From Ottelia alismoides (lineage: Eukaryota > Streptophyta > Magnoliopsida > Alismatales > Hydrocharitaceae): a stretch of 64,000 bases of DNA. This document shows positions 18,511-27,810 of the stretch, piece after piece (the first letter of the stretch is position 1; every line of letters starts with the position of its first letter). The translations under genes were made by a program, and so were the position numbers. Location of the stretch: NCBI GenBank assembly GCA_037367405.1, contig JAZKJV010011400.1, forward strand, positions 8,430,501 to 8,494,500, in the 5' to 3' direction. The notes under the pieces were generated by a model, which saw only the letters and a list, made by a program, of their open reading frames with translations, was not told the origin of the DNA and did not search any database.

Positions 18511-18688
18511 GCAGACTGCGTCCGGTCAATTGCGCGACGGCAAAACAGGTGCACGAGAGCCCCGCTCCGATTATTATACTGTTTGGTACTCGCTGCCTTG
18601 ACAATCGGTAGGCAACAGAACCGACGGCCTGGCTCGTCAATGAGCGTTGCCGTTTTTTCAGCAGCTCTTTCTTGCCTGGGATTTATTG

Positions 18689-19432
18689 ATGAAAACTCTG
18701 CTGGCCCTCACCTTGGTCATCGCCCTCTGCACTCCGGCGATCTGCCAAGTTGTTCAATTGCCGTCGGTGTCCACCTTTGGGACATCTGGTACGGTCGTCG
18801 TTCCGGATCAAGGTACAGCCTCGTTGGGAGGAATGGGATCCTCGCGCTCGGGAAGTATCAGCCGCGGGTTTGGTCCACTGGCCACGCAAGCTCGCGGAGC
18901 CGGGACCAATGTTACCTCAGTTAGTGTTTCAGCCACCATCATCGATCTGCAAGCGATGGATGAAGCCCTTTTGAATCGCCCCCCAGAGCAACTGCCGCCG
19001 GCCAGTTACCCACCCCGCAAACATGGCAAGCCCTTGGTCAATACATTGGCACCCAAGCATTATGATCGCCTGGCCAATCGTCCGCCCCGCCAGGCGACCG
19101 TGGCCAATGACTGGGCCATCGCACTGGGAACGCCGGGTGACCAGACAATTGACATCAACACTACGGAAAACAATGTGCGTTACTTTATGGACATGGCAGC
19201 CCACGCCAGCGCTACTGGACGAGTGGCCGCTGCCAAGGTCTACTACAACATGGCCTTGGAACGCATGACGCCTGATCAGCGCGAGCGTTTAATCAAACTG
19301 AAAGAACGCAATGCGGAAGCCGCCAAGCGGGGCATCGCTCCAGACAAACTGGACGAGGAACTGAAGAAGGAAGCGGCTGAAAAAGCTGCCCAGGCTGCCA
19401 AGACCAGCCCCAACACCACGCCCGCCCGTTAA
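18689..19432 (+). CDS. small exported protein of unknown function
   Basis: 247 residues. The chosen ATG at 18689 gives a clear signal peptide (MKTLLALTLVIALCTPAICQ). An earlier ATG at 18647 would put 14 unconserved-looking residues before it. After a Gly/Ser-rich segment there is a polar region and a C-terminal helical part (residues 165-247) reading FMDMAAHASATGRVAAAKVYYNMALERM, which resembles one TPR-like helix pair, followed by a Lys/Ala/Glu-rich coil. No catalytic motif is seen. It is the first of three collinear genes (to 20879) and may be expressed with them. Confidence 0.7.
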   Translation: MKTLLALTLVIALCTPAICQVVQLPSVSTFGTSGTVVVPDQGTASLGGMGSSRSGSISRGFGPLATQARGAGTNVTSVSVSATIIDLQAMDEALLNRPPEQLPPASYPPRKHGKPLVNTLAPKHYDRLANRPPRQATVANDWAIALGTPGDQTIDINTTENNVRYFMDMAAHASATGRVAAAKVYYNMALERMTPDQRERLIKLKERNAEAAKRGIAPDKLDEELKKEAAEKAAQAAKTSPNTTPAR

Positions 19433-19537
19433 CGATAACTCAGCGATACCCTTTCGCTTTGCCATTGCCTGTGGTATTCCTAAGTGGATTGGACAGCGCC
19501 AGGCAGAGTCAACGAGCGAGTGGGGAGTTCTACAGGA

Positions 19538-20089
19538 ATGAGCAATAGTGGCGTGCAGCCAGTGAAGGGTTCGGTCGTCATGGCCGACGGCGAACCGCTG
19601 GAGTTGGGCAACCGCGAAGTGGCCGCGTTCCTGGCTTGGCTAATCCCCGGTGCAGGACATTACTATCAGCGCCGTTATCTGAAGTCGATCATCTTCTTTG
19701 TCTCGATCATGAGCACGTTTCTGCTGGGTATGTTGGTCGGTGGTGGCCGCTGCGTTTACGCCTCGTGGAACTCGGTCGAAGTCCGTTGGCAGTATATCCT
19801 GCAAGCCGGCGTGGGCTTGCCGGCGATGCCCGCAGCCTTGCAGTATTATCGCGTCTCGAATAACCAACCGCCAATGCTGGGCGGCTTCATGGCCCCGCCG
19901 GCTTCTGTTCAAGACCTGTCGGACTGGAACGCAGAGTCATCCTCTGGTTTCGATATGGGAACGCTTTATACGATGATCGCAGGCCTGCTGAACATTCTGG
20001 TGATCTTCGACGCTTGGGGCGGACCGTTACCGCCACCAGCCAAGCCGCAGAAAGACAAAAACCGCCAACCGGATAATCCATCGAGTTGA
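19538..20089 (+). CDS. DUF6677-like membrane protein
   Basis: 183 residues. The conserved core VAAFLAWLIPGAGHYYQRRYLKSIIFF resembles TM2-domain turns (a helix, PGxGHxYxRRxxKG, another helix). Further segments at about 45-65, 85-105 and 145-165 are hydrophobic. The C-terminus is Pro/Lys-rich. It resembles a membrane family of unknown function common in planctomycetes; the DUF number is from memory and not checked. ATG 19538 is chosen with GGGGAG 10 nt upstream; 19484 is an alternative. The next gene begins 1 bp after its stop codon, so the two are surely cotranscribed. Confidence 0.68.
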   Translation: MSNSGVQPVKGSVVMADGEPLELGNREVAAFLAWLIPGAGHYYQRRYLKSIIFFVSIMSTFLLGMLVGGGRCVYASWNSVEVRWQYILQAGVGLPAMPAALQYYRVSNNQPPMLGGFMAPPASVQDLSDWNAESSSGFDMGTLYTMIAGLLNILVIFDAWGGPLPPPAKPQKDKNRQPDNPSS

Positions 20090-20090
20090 C

Positions 20091-20879
20091 ATGGGCAAAA
20101 TTCACGAAGCCATCAAGACCTTTAACACCACGGTCCGGACGGTCTTGGCCGCCGGCTTTGTCGGAGTTGTGTCCCTGGGCGGCTGGTGGGGATACTCTGA
20201 GTACAGCAAACACGAACGCGCACTGGCAACTGCCAACGCTCAAGCCGCTCAACTGAAAAGCGAAGTCGACAAGCTCAGTGGCCAACTGGTCGAACTGAAT
20301 GTCGAATTGAAAAAGAAGATCGAGCAGATCGAAAAGATGGAAACCAGCCTGCGTCTACTGAAGACCAATCAGAGGCTGGCTCGACTGAAGGTAACTGGCA
20401 TCGATCGCGGCAATGATAACCAACCGCTTCAGACTCGCCTGGAGTTCACCGAACTCTCGCCGGCTGGCGATCCGATCTCTGAACCCAAAAGGTTCGAACT
20501 GCCTGGCGACATCATCTACATCGACAACTGGATCGTCAAGTTCGACGACAAGTACGTTGAACAAGCGGATATCCAGCGTGGCACCTCTCTCTGCCTCTTC
20601 AAACGCATCTACAGCGACCAGCTCAAGCCCGCCGATGGCAAACAACTGGACGAGATCGGTATGCGCCCACAAGCCTATGCTCGCGGTGGCCAGTTAACCG
20701 CCTTCGAAAAAGAGCTGTGGTCCGACTTCTGGCAAATCGCCAACGATCCGGTGAAAGCCGAGCAGAAGGGCATTCGAGCCGCTCATGGCGAAGCCGTCTC
20801 GATCCAAGTCCAAGAAGGCAAGACCTACGCCGTCGAACTGCGCGCCTCCGATGGCTTGACCATCAAAGCTGTCCAGTAA
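20091..20879 (+). CDS. membrane-anchored coiled-coil protein, unknown function
   Basis: 262 residues with one N-terminal membrane helix (about 18-36, VLAAGFVGVVSLGGWWGY) and then a heptad-rich coiled coil (about 40-90, AQAAQLKSEVDKLSGQLVELNVELKKKIEQI in outline). The C-terminal two thirds form a mixed globular domain with no motif I recognise. Topology suggests an inner-membrane anchor with the domain outside. It starts 1 bp after the DUF6677-like gene, so the proteins may work together. A strong hairpin at 20974-21028 may end the transcript. Confidence 0.75.
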   Translation: MGKIHEAIKTFNTTVRTVLAAGFVGVVSLGGWWGYSEYSKHERALATANAQAAQLKSEVDKLSGQLVELNVELKKKIEQIEKMETSLRLLKTNQRLARLKVTGIDRGNDNQPLQTRLEFTELSPAGDPISEPKRFELPGDIIYIDNWIVKFDDKYVEQADIQRGTSLCLFKRIYSDQLKPADGKQLDEIGMRPQAYARGGQLTAFEKELWSDFWQIANDPVKAEQKGIRAAHGEAVSIQVQEGKTYAVELRASDGLTIKAVQ

Positions 20880-20973
20880 GGCAGCCACCTCCTGGCTATT
20901 CTGACGTTGCGAGTCTCGTAAATGTAACCTCTCCCGACGCAGTCGGGGGAGACGAGGCCTTTAGCCGAGGCTG

Positions 20974-21028
20974 CGGGAGGGGGCCATGCGCCATGGTTGA
21001 CTCTTCTCTGGCGCGATGCCCCCTCCCG
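20974..21028. terminator. long GC-rich hairpin downstream of 20879
   Basis: The arm CGGGAGGGGGCCATGCGCCA pairs with TGGCGCGATGCCCCCTCCCG across a 15-nt loop with three mismatches. No T-run follows, so it is either a non-canonical terminator or another palindromic repeat. It lies about 95 bp after the last of three collinear genes. Confidence 0.45.
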
Positions 21029-21124
21029 AATCTTCGCCTTAAGGGGCTCGATTCGACCTTCCTCTAAGCTGCAGAGGTCGTCCAGCTTTTAAGTCGTTTC
21101 CTTTGATAGGCTTGGAGCGCGCAT

Positions 21125-21363
21125 GTCACCTCCCCCCAGCGGTCGCCGCATGGGAGGGCGAGGTTCCACCCGAGCCTTGGGCCCCGAGCGCCAATGCAGT
21201 CCCATTGGAATTTGAGTTTTGAATCATGGTCGAAGCGCAGACGAACGTCCGCAGGCCATTTATGCCAGGCCGTTAACACCAATGAATCTTTGGTTGGTGA
21301 TACAAACCGAAAGCTCGGCGGTGGCCTCGCCCTCCCAGCGTTCCTGCACTTGGGAGAGGTGAC
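21125..21363. mobile_element. MITE-like element, copy 2 (complete)
   Basis: Outer inverted ends GTCACCTCCCCCC and GGGAGAGGTGAC, and inner ends TGGGAGGGCGAGG (21151) and CCTCGCCCTCCCA (21337), form nested terminal repeats of a 239-bp element. The interior matches copy 1 (16710) almost without change. It carries no coding capacity of its own. Together with the hairpin at 20974 it fills the 503-bp gap 20880-21382. Confidence 0.75.
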
Positions 21364-21382
21364 ACGCAAACAAGGCGCAACA

Positions 21383-22525
21383 TCAAAACAGAATCGCATC
21401 CAACTCTAGTGTGCGTCCGCGCAACAGCTCGGCCGACTTTTGCGTTGCATCGCCCAGCCAGCCCGGCTCCTTCAGCCACTGCTGGACCAGGCGCTGCAAC
21501 TTGAGCCCATTGTCAGGTTCGAAGGTCAGGCCAGTCGCACAGGTGCCCAGGCGCGCCGTTATGCCCACTCCAGCGCATAAGAGAGTTGGCAATCCCGATA
21601 CCAACGCAGCTGGCATCAGCCAACTGGCGCCCTGCTGTGGATTGGGTACGATGCACAAGTCAACTGCGGCCAGCAACACATCGGGATCTTCAAAGGTTCC
21701 GGGCATCATGATTTCATTGCGCCAGCCTTGACGGCGAACCAGGTCATACAAACGCAAGCGTTCGGGACCGTCGCCCACAATCCACAATCGCACACCGCGC
21801 TGGGCTTCGAGCAGCGGCCCGAGCGCTTGAACAACCATCTCGACGCCTGCATTCTTAGTCAACTCTGTCAGGCATAAGATAGCGCGATCTTCACTCCGTA
21901 AAAACAACTCGTGATTGATATCGGACAAGGCTCGTCGCGCCGCGGCCCGCGCGCTGGGCGAACGATCGATCCACTGCGCGGGTTCGTCGTGGACCACATG
22001 CACCTGACCAGGTGCCAACCCGGCACTGATCAATTCGCGCCGGGCGTAATCATGCGGTGCAATGACCATGCGGGCCTGGCTGCAGGCCGCTATGGCTCGC
22101 TGACGCAATCGCGTGCTGAGCGGCCCAAGTCCATCGATTGCATCGTAACGCACCACCACTGGCAGGCGACTGCGAAAGTGATCCACCAAGACCAGCGCGT
22201 CATCTTCCGCAGCCTGGGTTAGCAGCCCGACAGGGCGACCGCTGGTGGCGGTCTCGAGCATCGAATTGTCCAAGCGTTCCAGCAAGCTGCGAGTATATTT
22301 GCGAGCGCGAAAGGGTGTGGTCGGACTGGGTGCGATGCGATGCACATCGATCTCGCGCAGTTGTACCTGGCTGGGCCAGGATGTATGCCAGGCCGCCGTG
22401 GTGATTTCGATCGCACAGCCGCGCTGCCTGAGCGCACCGGCCAGGGCCAACGTATGCCAAACCTGGTCGTTTACGATGGGCCAGAAACGCCGTGTCACCC
22501 ATTGCAGGCTCGGCCCCGACGTCAT
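21383..22525 (-). CDS. GT4-type glycosyltransferase
   Basis: 380 residues with the two-domain GT-B layout. The N-terminal half has DQVWHTLALAGALRQRGCAIEI. The C-terminal half has the nucleotide-sugar domain: ILCLTELTKNAGVEMVVQAL, GVRLWIVGDGPERLRLYDLV and PGTFEDPDVLLAAVDLCIVP, where family 1/4 enzymes carry the donor-binding ExxxxE-type loop, here degenerate (PNPQQGASWLMPAALVSG). Donor and acceptor are unknown. The ORF is open further upstream, but that part only mirrors hpt in another frame; ATG 22525, 14 bp after the hpt stop, is chosen. It probably forms a unit with hpt by position, although the functions are unrelated. Confidence 0.75.
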   Translation of the reverse strand: MTSGPSLQWVTRRFWPIVNDQVWHTLALAGALRQRGCAIEITTAAWHTSWPSQVQLREIDVHRIAPSPTTPFRARKYTRSLLERLDNSMLETATSGRPVGLLTQAAEDDALVLVDHFRSRLPVVVRYDAIDGLGPLSTRLRQRAIAACSQARMVIAPHDYARRELISAGLAPGQVHVVHDEPAQWIDRSPSARAAARRALSDINHELFLRSEDRAILCLTELTKNAGVEMVVQALGPLLEAQRGVRLWIVGDGPERLRLYDLVRRQGWRNEIMMPGTFEDPDVLLAAVDLCIVPNPQQGASWLMPAALVSGLPTLLCAGVGITARLGTCATGLTFEPDNGLKLQRLVQQWLKEPGWLGDATQKSAELLRGRTLELDAILF

Positions 22526-22538
22526 AGCGAACTCATGC

Positions 22539-23087
22539 TCAAGAGATGACTTCCGCCATAGCATCGCTGCATGCGATATCGTGAGGCTCGAGCACGGCCA
22601 GGTAGGGCAAGTTGCGATACAGGTCTTGATAGTCCAAGCCATATCCAACCACGAACTGGTCCGGGATATGAAAGGCCACAAAGTCCGGTTCCATATCGAC
22701 CACCTGGCGTCCCTGCTTGTGCAGTAGAACTGCGCTAGCCAGGCTGTTAGGACCCATTTGCGCCACACATCCCATTACGGCACTGAGCGTCTTGCCGGTA
22801 TCAAAGATATCATCGAGCACCAGCACATCGCGGCCGCGCACGTCCAGCATCATGTCATCGCGCAGCCATAACTGGCCCGACTCGGTACCACCACGATAAC
22901 TACTGGCTTGAATCAGACTGATGCGTACGGGCATCGTCAATCGCCGACTCAGATCGGCCAGCAGTACCAGACTGCCGGTCATGATGGCCACAATGGTCAG
23001 CGGACGATCACCATAGAAGGCAACGATCTTCTGCGCCATTTCCGCTACGCCATCGCGGAGCTTGTGTTCGTCTAGCAGTATCTTCAA
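22539..23087 (-). CDS. hpt: hypoxanthine phosphoribosyltransferase
   Basis: Salvages hypoxanthine and guanine with PRPP in the cytoplasm. The 182-residue protein has the PRPP loop VLVLDDIFDTGKTL, the N-terminal IVAIMTGSLVLLADLSRRL, the flexible loop with ASSYRGGTESG, and the C-terminal purine-binding segment PDFVAFHIPDQFVVGYGLDY followed by YRNLPYLAVLEP. All are typical of bacterial Hpt, and the length is normal. It is followed at 13 bp by the glycosyltransferase gene and preceded at about 45 bp by the metallo-hydrolase gene on the same strand, so the three may share a transcript. Confidence 0.94.
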   Translation of the reverse strand: MKILLDEHKLRDGVAEMAQKIVAFYGDRPLTIVAIMTGSLVLLADLSRRLTMPVRISLIQASSYRGGTESGQLWLRDDMMLDVRGRDVLVLDDIFDTGKTLSAVMGCVAQMGPNSLASAVLLHKQGRQVVDMEPDFVAFHIPDQFVVGYGLDYQDLYRNLPYLAVLEPHDIACSDAMAEVIS

Positions 23088-23132
23088 GGCACCCTATGCC
23101 TCCGGGATTGTGGCTCTGAATCGATTGCCGCA

Positions 23133-23894
23133 TTAGACCTGGATGCAGTCACCGTCGGTCGGAATGAACATGCCCAGTTGCTCATGCTCCTGGCCCAGTA
23201 TCATAGACGACCCGAGCACTTCAGCTAATGGGTTGAGGTGGATGAGAGCGGTTTTTCTTGGGCGCAGCCCACGCACTAGCTCGGTCACCGCACCTAACCA
23301 CGAATGCCCCGTCTTCTCCGCCAGCGCTTGATGCTCGTCGGTAAAGTAGCACTCGTGCAGCAGTAGATCCGCGCCGGCGATATGCGGCAAATAGCTTGAC
23401 TGCGGACGAGCCACCGTATCGGTGGCATAGACCAATACCTTGCCCGCATGTTCGACCCGCAGCCCCAGCGAACCACCCGGATGCTCCAGCGGAAACCAAC
23501 TGATGCAAGCGCCACTAGCCAGTCGCCACGGCGCTGTGTGCTGGTCCAGCGGCTCAAACTCCAGCCACTCGGGCAACAGCGGAAAGAGATCCTCTTGAAA
23601 CAGGTGCTGGCGAATGGCCGCAAGTTTGACGGCCGAACCCAGCAAACGCACTCTCCGCAGCGTTGTCACTGCGACCGTGTCCAGCAGATAGGTCAGACCT
23701 ACGACATGATCCAGGTGTGCATGGGACAAGAAAATGTCCAAGCTCTCACGCGGCTCTTGTAGTAGCAGAGCGGTCAGCGAGAGCATGCCCGAACCGGCAT
23801 CCAGCACCAAATTGGCTTCAGGCAAGTAGTAACAAGCCGTGTGCCGCGTTGGGCTGGGATGATAGCCAGTCGTTCCGAGGCAATGCAGTTTCAT
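23133..23894 (-). CDS. MBL-fold metallo-hydrolase, RNase Z-like
   Basis: 253 residues. The motif FLSHAHLDHVVGL provides HxHxDH for the two zinc ions. Later ligands are in VYATDTVA, LLLHECYF and ALIHLNPLAE. The N-terminus (MKLHCLGTTGYHPS) with the gap before the metal motif resembles RNase Z/ElaC and related single-domain hydrolases. The exosite arm needed for tRNA binding by RNase Z is not obvious, so it may hydrolyse a small ester or phosphodiester instead. The C-terminus ends with GMFIPTDGDCIQV. Neighbours hpt and the AsmA-like gene give no functional hint. Confidence 0.82.
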   Translation of the reverse strand: MKLHCLGTTGYHPSPTRHTACYYLPEANLVLDAGSGMLSLTALLLQEPRESLDIFLSHAHLDHVVGLTYLLDTVAVTTLRRVRLLGSAVKLAAIRQHLFQEDLFPLLPEWLEFEPLDQHTAPWRLASGACISWFPLEHPGGSLGLRVEHAGKVLVYATDTVARPQSSYLPHIAGADLLLHECYFTDEHQALAEKTGHSWLGAVTELVRGLRPRKTALIHLNPLAEVLGSSMILGQEHEQLGMFIPTDGDCIQV

Positions 23895-23933
23895 GAAGTC
23901 ATGACTTGATGGGCAAGGGACGCGACAACGTGC

Positions 23934-26900
23934 TTAGTTTCCAGTCGGCGCGCCGTTTTGTCCACTGGCCTGACCTGGGTTCTGGCCCGGTAATCCGAAC
24001 TGGGGCAAACCGAGATTAGGCAAGCCAAGTTGCGGCAGTCCAAAGCCACCACCTGCCGGCGGTGCCGCTGTACCAGTCCCCGAACCCGCCGCAGCCCCTG
24101 GCGCCGCTGGATTGGGCACTCCGCCCGGGAACAGTTTGTTGATTCCCCGGGATAGCTGCTGCTGCAATAAACCCTCGGCCGCTTGCGATACAGCCTGGCG
24201 TCCAAGATCGCGCAAGAACTGCGTATCCAACTGCGGCGCCGTTAACGATCCACGAATTGGGATCTGCAATGATTGACCACGCAAACCAGCCAGCAGCGGC
24301 GACTTGTCGACCCAATCATCTGGAATCGCCATGCCCGCGTTGAGGTCCATTCGTCCGTCGATGCTGACCGATCCAGAGGAAGCCAGCGTCACATCACCCA
24401 CGCTGAATTTCAAATCTCGGTGCATCACGCGGCCATTCTCCATCCGAAAAGCGATCGCCTGCTGCGGCAGTTGCATCCAGACTTGCTGGGCACCGACAGT
24501 CGATGCCAGTTCCCGCTTGCGGATGGCATTGATCTGTTGCACCAGCCCGATCACCTGGTTGGATAGCGGCCCAGGACCAACCACCGCATTATGGATAACC
24601 AGTTGACCATCGATGGTTTGATCGGTCGGATTGGCGATGTTGAAACGAGCCTGGTTCAGCGTCAAACTCAGTCGTCCATCTACGCTGGTCGCCTCAGCCA
24701 ACAGCGGCGTAACATACTTCAGCCACCCTTGGCACATCTGCGGCGTGATGGCCACATTCTCCAGCACAGTCATGGGCTTCTGAATCAGCACCATCTGATC
24801 GGCGGTTAAGTCGCTCTCCAGATCCCAGCGCAACTTGCCACCGCTTACAGGTATCTCGGCATTGGAGGCCAGGTGACCATTAGTGACATTGACCGGCACA
24901 TCGGCGGTACCAACTTCGATACCTACTACTCGGGCTTGCTCCCAACCGATACGTGTGGCGGCTTGTAAACCAGAGAGCATTGTAGCGCCCGGGTTCTTTG
25001 CATCGCTGGTCAAGACAAACTCAACGGGCACTTGTTTGCGGCCGCTCATTTGAACGTGGTTGCCAATGTAAGGCTGTAGCTTGGTCGCTACCAGGTTCGC
25101 ATCGTAAAGGCACTGGCCTGTCGAGCGAACCGTTTGCACACCATCTTTGGTATCAACCTGGGCTGTGCCCGCATAATGCATCCAAGGGGCTTGGAACTGC
25201 ATCGAGTCGACCTTAACGTTACCGGTAGCCATGTCGTAAATCGCCTTCAAGTTGGCCACCAGTTGCGCTTCGGACCATAAGCGAGTTGGTTGACCACCGG
25301 CGACTTGCTGCAGTACATCGACCTGGTCGCTCTTGGCATCCATATTCAGCGAAGCCGACTTGGCATCCACTTGCCAGTTCAAGTTCCCTTTGACTTGACC
25401 TTGAAAGGCCAATTGACTCTCGGGTGCAGCAGCCGGTGTTCCGACGCCCGGTGGCAAGACCAGTTGCTTGGGATTGCTGGCGCTAGCCGGCGCGCTCTTG
25501 ATATTGCGCATCAGCGTGCCGACATCGATAATGTAGGCCCCCGTGCCTGCGCGGCCTGCGTCAGCCGTACCTAGCGCCTGGTCAGCCGCAGAGAGCGAGA
25601 ACGAATGCGCTTGCACGACCAACGTGTCGATAGCCAGCTTGCTCAAGTCATTGGTATTCACATTCCCTTGGAATTTGCCAACCATCTCCGGTTCGGTCAG
25701 CGTGGTGCCACCAGAGCCGACCGAGAAGGGCTGACTATTCCAATTGGCTTCGCGAAGGACCAGGTGAGTCAGCGCCAGACTGCCGCTGGCACCCAGCGAA
25801 TAGTTGCCTGACATGGTGGTACTGGGGTCGAGCAATTTAAGCATGACGGCTCGTTTTTGCCAGAGCTCCAGCGACCCTTCGGTGCTGAGTGTGAAGGCAG
25901 CCGGCGGTGCATTATTGGCAACCAGTTGCAGTGGCTCCAGTAGGTCCAGCTTCAGTTTTTCAGACTGCGCCGTTAGCTCGATACGGCCGCGCTGAATGCT
26001 CGTCAGTTGCGTACCGGTCAAGCGTGCGGATGCAGAGAAGGTTCCCTTCCAGGCTGGTTCCTTCAGTTGGCCACCGGTGGACATTGCAATAACCAGCGGT
26101 GTTGTTTCCAGTTGTCCTTCGGCAGCGACCACACCTGGCTCGGCCTGCGACCATTGAAGTTTCAAGGCGGCCTGGCCGGTCATATCGCTGACCGGTAACT
26201 CAATCCACTGCGCCAGTCGTTGCTGCAGGCGATCGAGGTCGAACTGACCATTGAATGCCCCATCGCTGGCCGTGCCGTTGGCAGTTATCTTGCAGAATTC
26301 GGCATCGCACGTACCGCTCAAGGAGACAGCCCCACTTGCCAATGGCTGCGCACTGAGCGACAGCTTCAGCGCATCATCCCATTTCAATTGTTGACCACCA
26401 GCCATCGCGGCCAGCTTACCCAACTGCATGTCCACCGTACTTGATGGAGCTCCGCTCGAGGTGGTTTGCTGACTCACCTTAAACGTAGCCGAACCAGACA
26501 GCAGTCGCGTATCATCGCGCATCGGTACCAGTGTCTCGGCGACCTTCACCAACCTGGCCAGGTCAACCGAACCTTCGGCATTCAATTGAGCCCCAGGTAA
26601 CCATGGTGCAGTCACGGTCGGCATCACGATCGGCCATGGCAATGTGCCATTGGCAGAAACACCACCGACATCAGTTGTTAACTGCGTACCTTGCAACGCC
26701 AGCATGCCACCAGCCAAGACAGCTTGCCCTTGCAACTTGATCGATTCCAGCCGAGCTGGTTTTTCTCCTACCAGCGATGGTGCAGCCACGACTAATTGAT
26801 CACCGCTGAAGTTCTCGATATTGAAACTCCAACGATCTTGATCGACCATCGAACCGGCGATACGAGCCGATAATGTGCCAGCCATTTCATCGACGGGCAG

Positions 26901-27680
26901 TTCAGGTACGCGCTGACGAATCACATGCCAAAACGCCAAAGGCACGCGATCGATGACCGCGCGCACGTTGAAGCTGCGCACCTCTCCGGCCATCGATTCG
27001 GCCACGTCGGCCGCTAGCGTACCAGAGGCTTGACCAGTGCTATCGGCTATCGTTGCCGACAACTGAGTTGGCCCGACGACCTGGTTGGGGCCTGGTAGTT
27101 GCGTTTTAAGCGATGGGACTTTGACCAGCCATTTATCCGGATGCAGCGCGTCATGCAGCGCAATCTGCGCATCGGTCAACTCGATTGCGCCGGTGTATTG
27201 TACTTTCGAACTGCTCGCCGGCTTGGGCTGGCCGGTCATCAAGGGCGCGACGGCTTGCTCGATACTGGTCGTGCCGTTGCTAACTGCAATATCGACATCC
27301 ACGTCTTTGATAAGAATCGTGCCCAGATTCTGACTGGCCATGATCCACGAGAGCAAACTCTTTTCGGTTTGGATGGTACCGACTTTGGCAATGTCATTGC
27401 CTTGACCGTCGACCAGTCGCAAGCCTTCGATACCCACCGGCGACAACCAACCGGCCGAAATGGAGTTGAAGTCGACCTTCAGAGGCGCAATCCCGGCATA
27501 GCGATCGATCAGCGGGACCAGCACGGCGCGTTTGGTCAGCACCGTAGGCGCAGCGGCGACCAGCAACAATAAGATTCCCAGCATTGCCAACGGGACGGTG
27601 TACCGCTTTTTCCAACGTCTTCTGCGTCGGCTACGCGATCGCGGCATATCATCGTCAACAACATCATGTTGTCGGGCCAT
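23934..27680 (-). CDS. AsmA/TamB-like large envelope protein
   Basis: 1248 residues with an Arg-rich cytoplasmic tip (PRSRSRRRRRWKKR), one membrane helix at about 31-48 and a very long beta-rich exported part. The start of the domain (LTKRAVLVPLIDRYAGIAPLKVDFNSI) and repeats of the type GxLxxxxAxIxDS and LxLxxxxFNIANPTDQTIDGQL resemble AsmA-like proteins, which bridge the periplasm and move lipids to the outer membrane. The C-terminal 80 residues are Pro/Gly/Gln-rich (GLPQLGLPNLGLPQFGLPG). GGAGCGAG lies 6 nt before the start. It lies 130 bp behind the secretin-N gene on the same strand, which supports a shared envelope role, though this is inference. Confidence 0.7.
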   Translation of the reverse strand: MARQHDVVDDDMPRSRSRRRRRWKKRYTVPLAMLGILLLLVAAAPTVLTKRAVLVPLIDRYAGIAPLKVDFNSISAGWLSPVGIEGLRLVDGQGNDIAKVGTIQTEKSLLSWIMASQNLGTILIKDVDVDIAVSNGTTSIEQAVAPLMTGQPKPASSSKVQYTGAIELTDAQIALHDALHPDKWLVKVPSLKTQLPGPNQVVGPTQLSATIADSTGQASGTLAADVAESMAGEVRSFNVRAVIDRVPLAFWHVIRQRVPELPVDEMAGTLSARIAGSMVDQDRWSFNIENFSGDQLVVAAPSLVGEKPARLESIKLQGQAVLAGGMLALQGTQLTTDVGGVSANGTLPWPIVMPTVTAPWLPGAQLNAEGSVDLARLVKVAETLVPMRDDTRLLSGSATFKVSQQTTSSGAPSSTVDMQLGKLAAMAGGQQLKWDDALKLSLSAQPLASGAVSLSGTCDAEFCKITANGTASDGAFNGQFDLDRLQQRLAQWIELPVSDMTGQAALKLQWSQAEPGVVAAEGQLETTPLVIAMSTGGQLKEPAWKGTFSASARLTGTQLTSIQRGRIELTAQSEKLKLDLLEPLQLVANNAPPAAFTLSTEGSLELWQKRAVMLKLLDPSTTMSGNYSLGASGSLALTHLVLREANWNSQPFSVGSGGTTLTEPEMVGKFQGNVNTNDLSKLAIDTLVVQAHSFSLSAADQALGTADAGRAGTGAYIIDVGTLMRNIKSAPASASNPKQLVLPPGVGTPAAAPESQLAFQGQVKGNLNWQVDAKSASLNMDAKSDQVDVLQQVAGGQPTRLWSEAQLVANLKAIYDMATGNVKVDSMQFQAPWMHYAGTAQVDTKDGVQTVRSTGQCLYDANLVATKLQPYIGNHVQMSGRKQVPVEFVLTSDAKNPGATMLSGLQAATRIGWEQARVVGIEVGTADVPVNVTNGHLASNAEIPVSGGKLRWDLESDLTADQMVLIQKPMTVLENVAITPQMCQGWLKYVTPLLAEATSVDGRLSLTLNQARFNIANPTDQTIDGQLVIHNAVVGPGPLSNQVIGLVQQINAIRKRELASTVGAQQVWMQLPQQAIAFRMENGRVMHRDLKFSVGDVTLASSGSVSIDGRMDLNAGMAIPDDWVDKSPLLAGLRGQSLQIPIRGSLTAPQLDTQFLRDLGRQAVSQAAEGLLQQQLSRGINKLFPGGVPNPAAPGAAAGSGTGTAAPPAGGGFGLPQLGLPNLGLPQFGLPGQNPGQASGQNGAPTGN

Positions 27681-27784
27681 AGTATCTCGCTCCGTGAGAA
27701 CCCAAGGACTTCTCGCCAGATTCTACGAAATGCCCGCGGTCCAACGCCAGAGCGAATAAAAACGAGAAAGGGCGAGGTTTTGAT

Positions 27785-27807
27785 GGGAGGGCGAGCTTCG
27801 CCCTCCC
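27785..27807. terminator. perfect 10-bp-stem hairpin behind the secretin-N gene
   Basis: GGGAGGGCGA and TCGCCCTCCC pair around a 3-nt loop, 4 bp behind the stop of the minus-strand gene above. The arm equals the inner terminal repeat of the MITE-like elements, so this may be a minimal relic of that family serving as terminator. Confidence 0.6.
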
Positions 27808-27810
27808 GGC

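Noticed and set aside
22526..22768. N-terminal extension of the glycosyltransferase by 81 residues
   Set aside because: The stretch mirrors hpt in another frame; the domain starts after ATG 22525.
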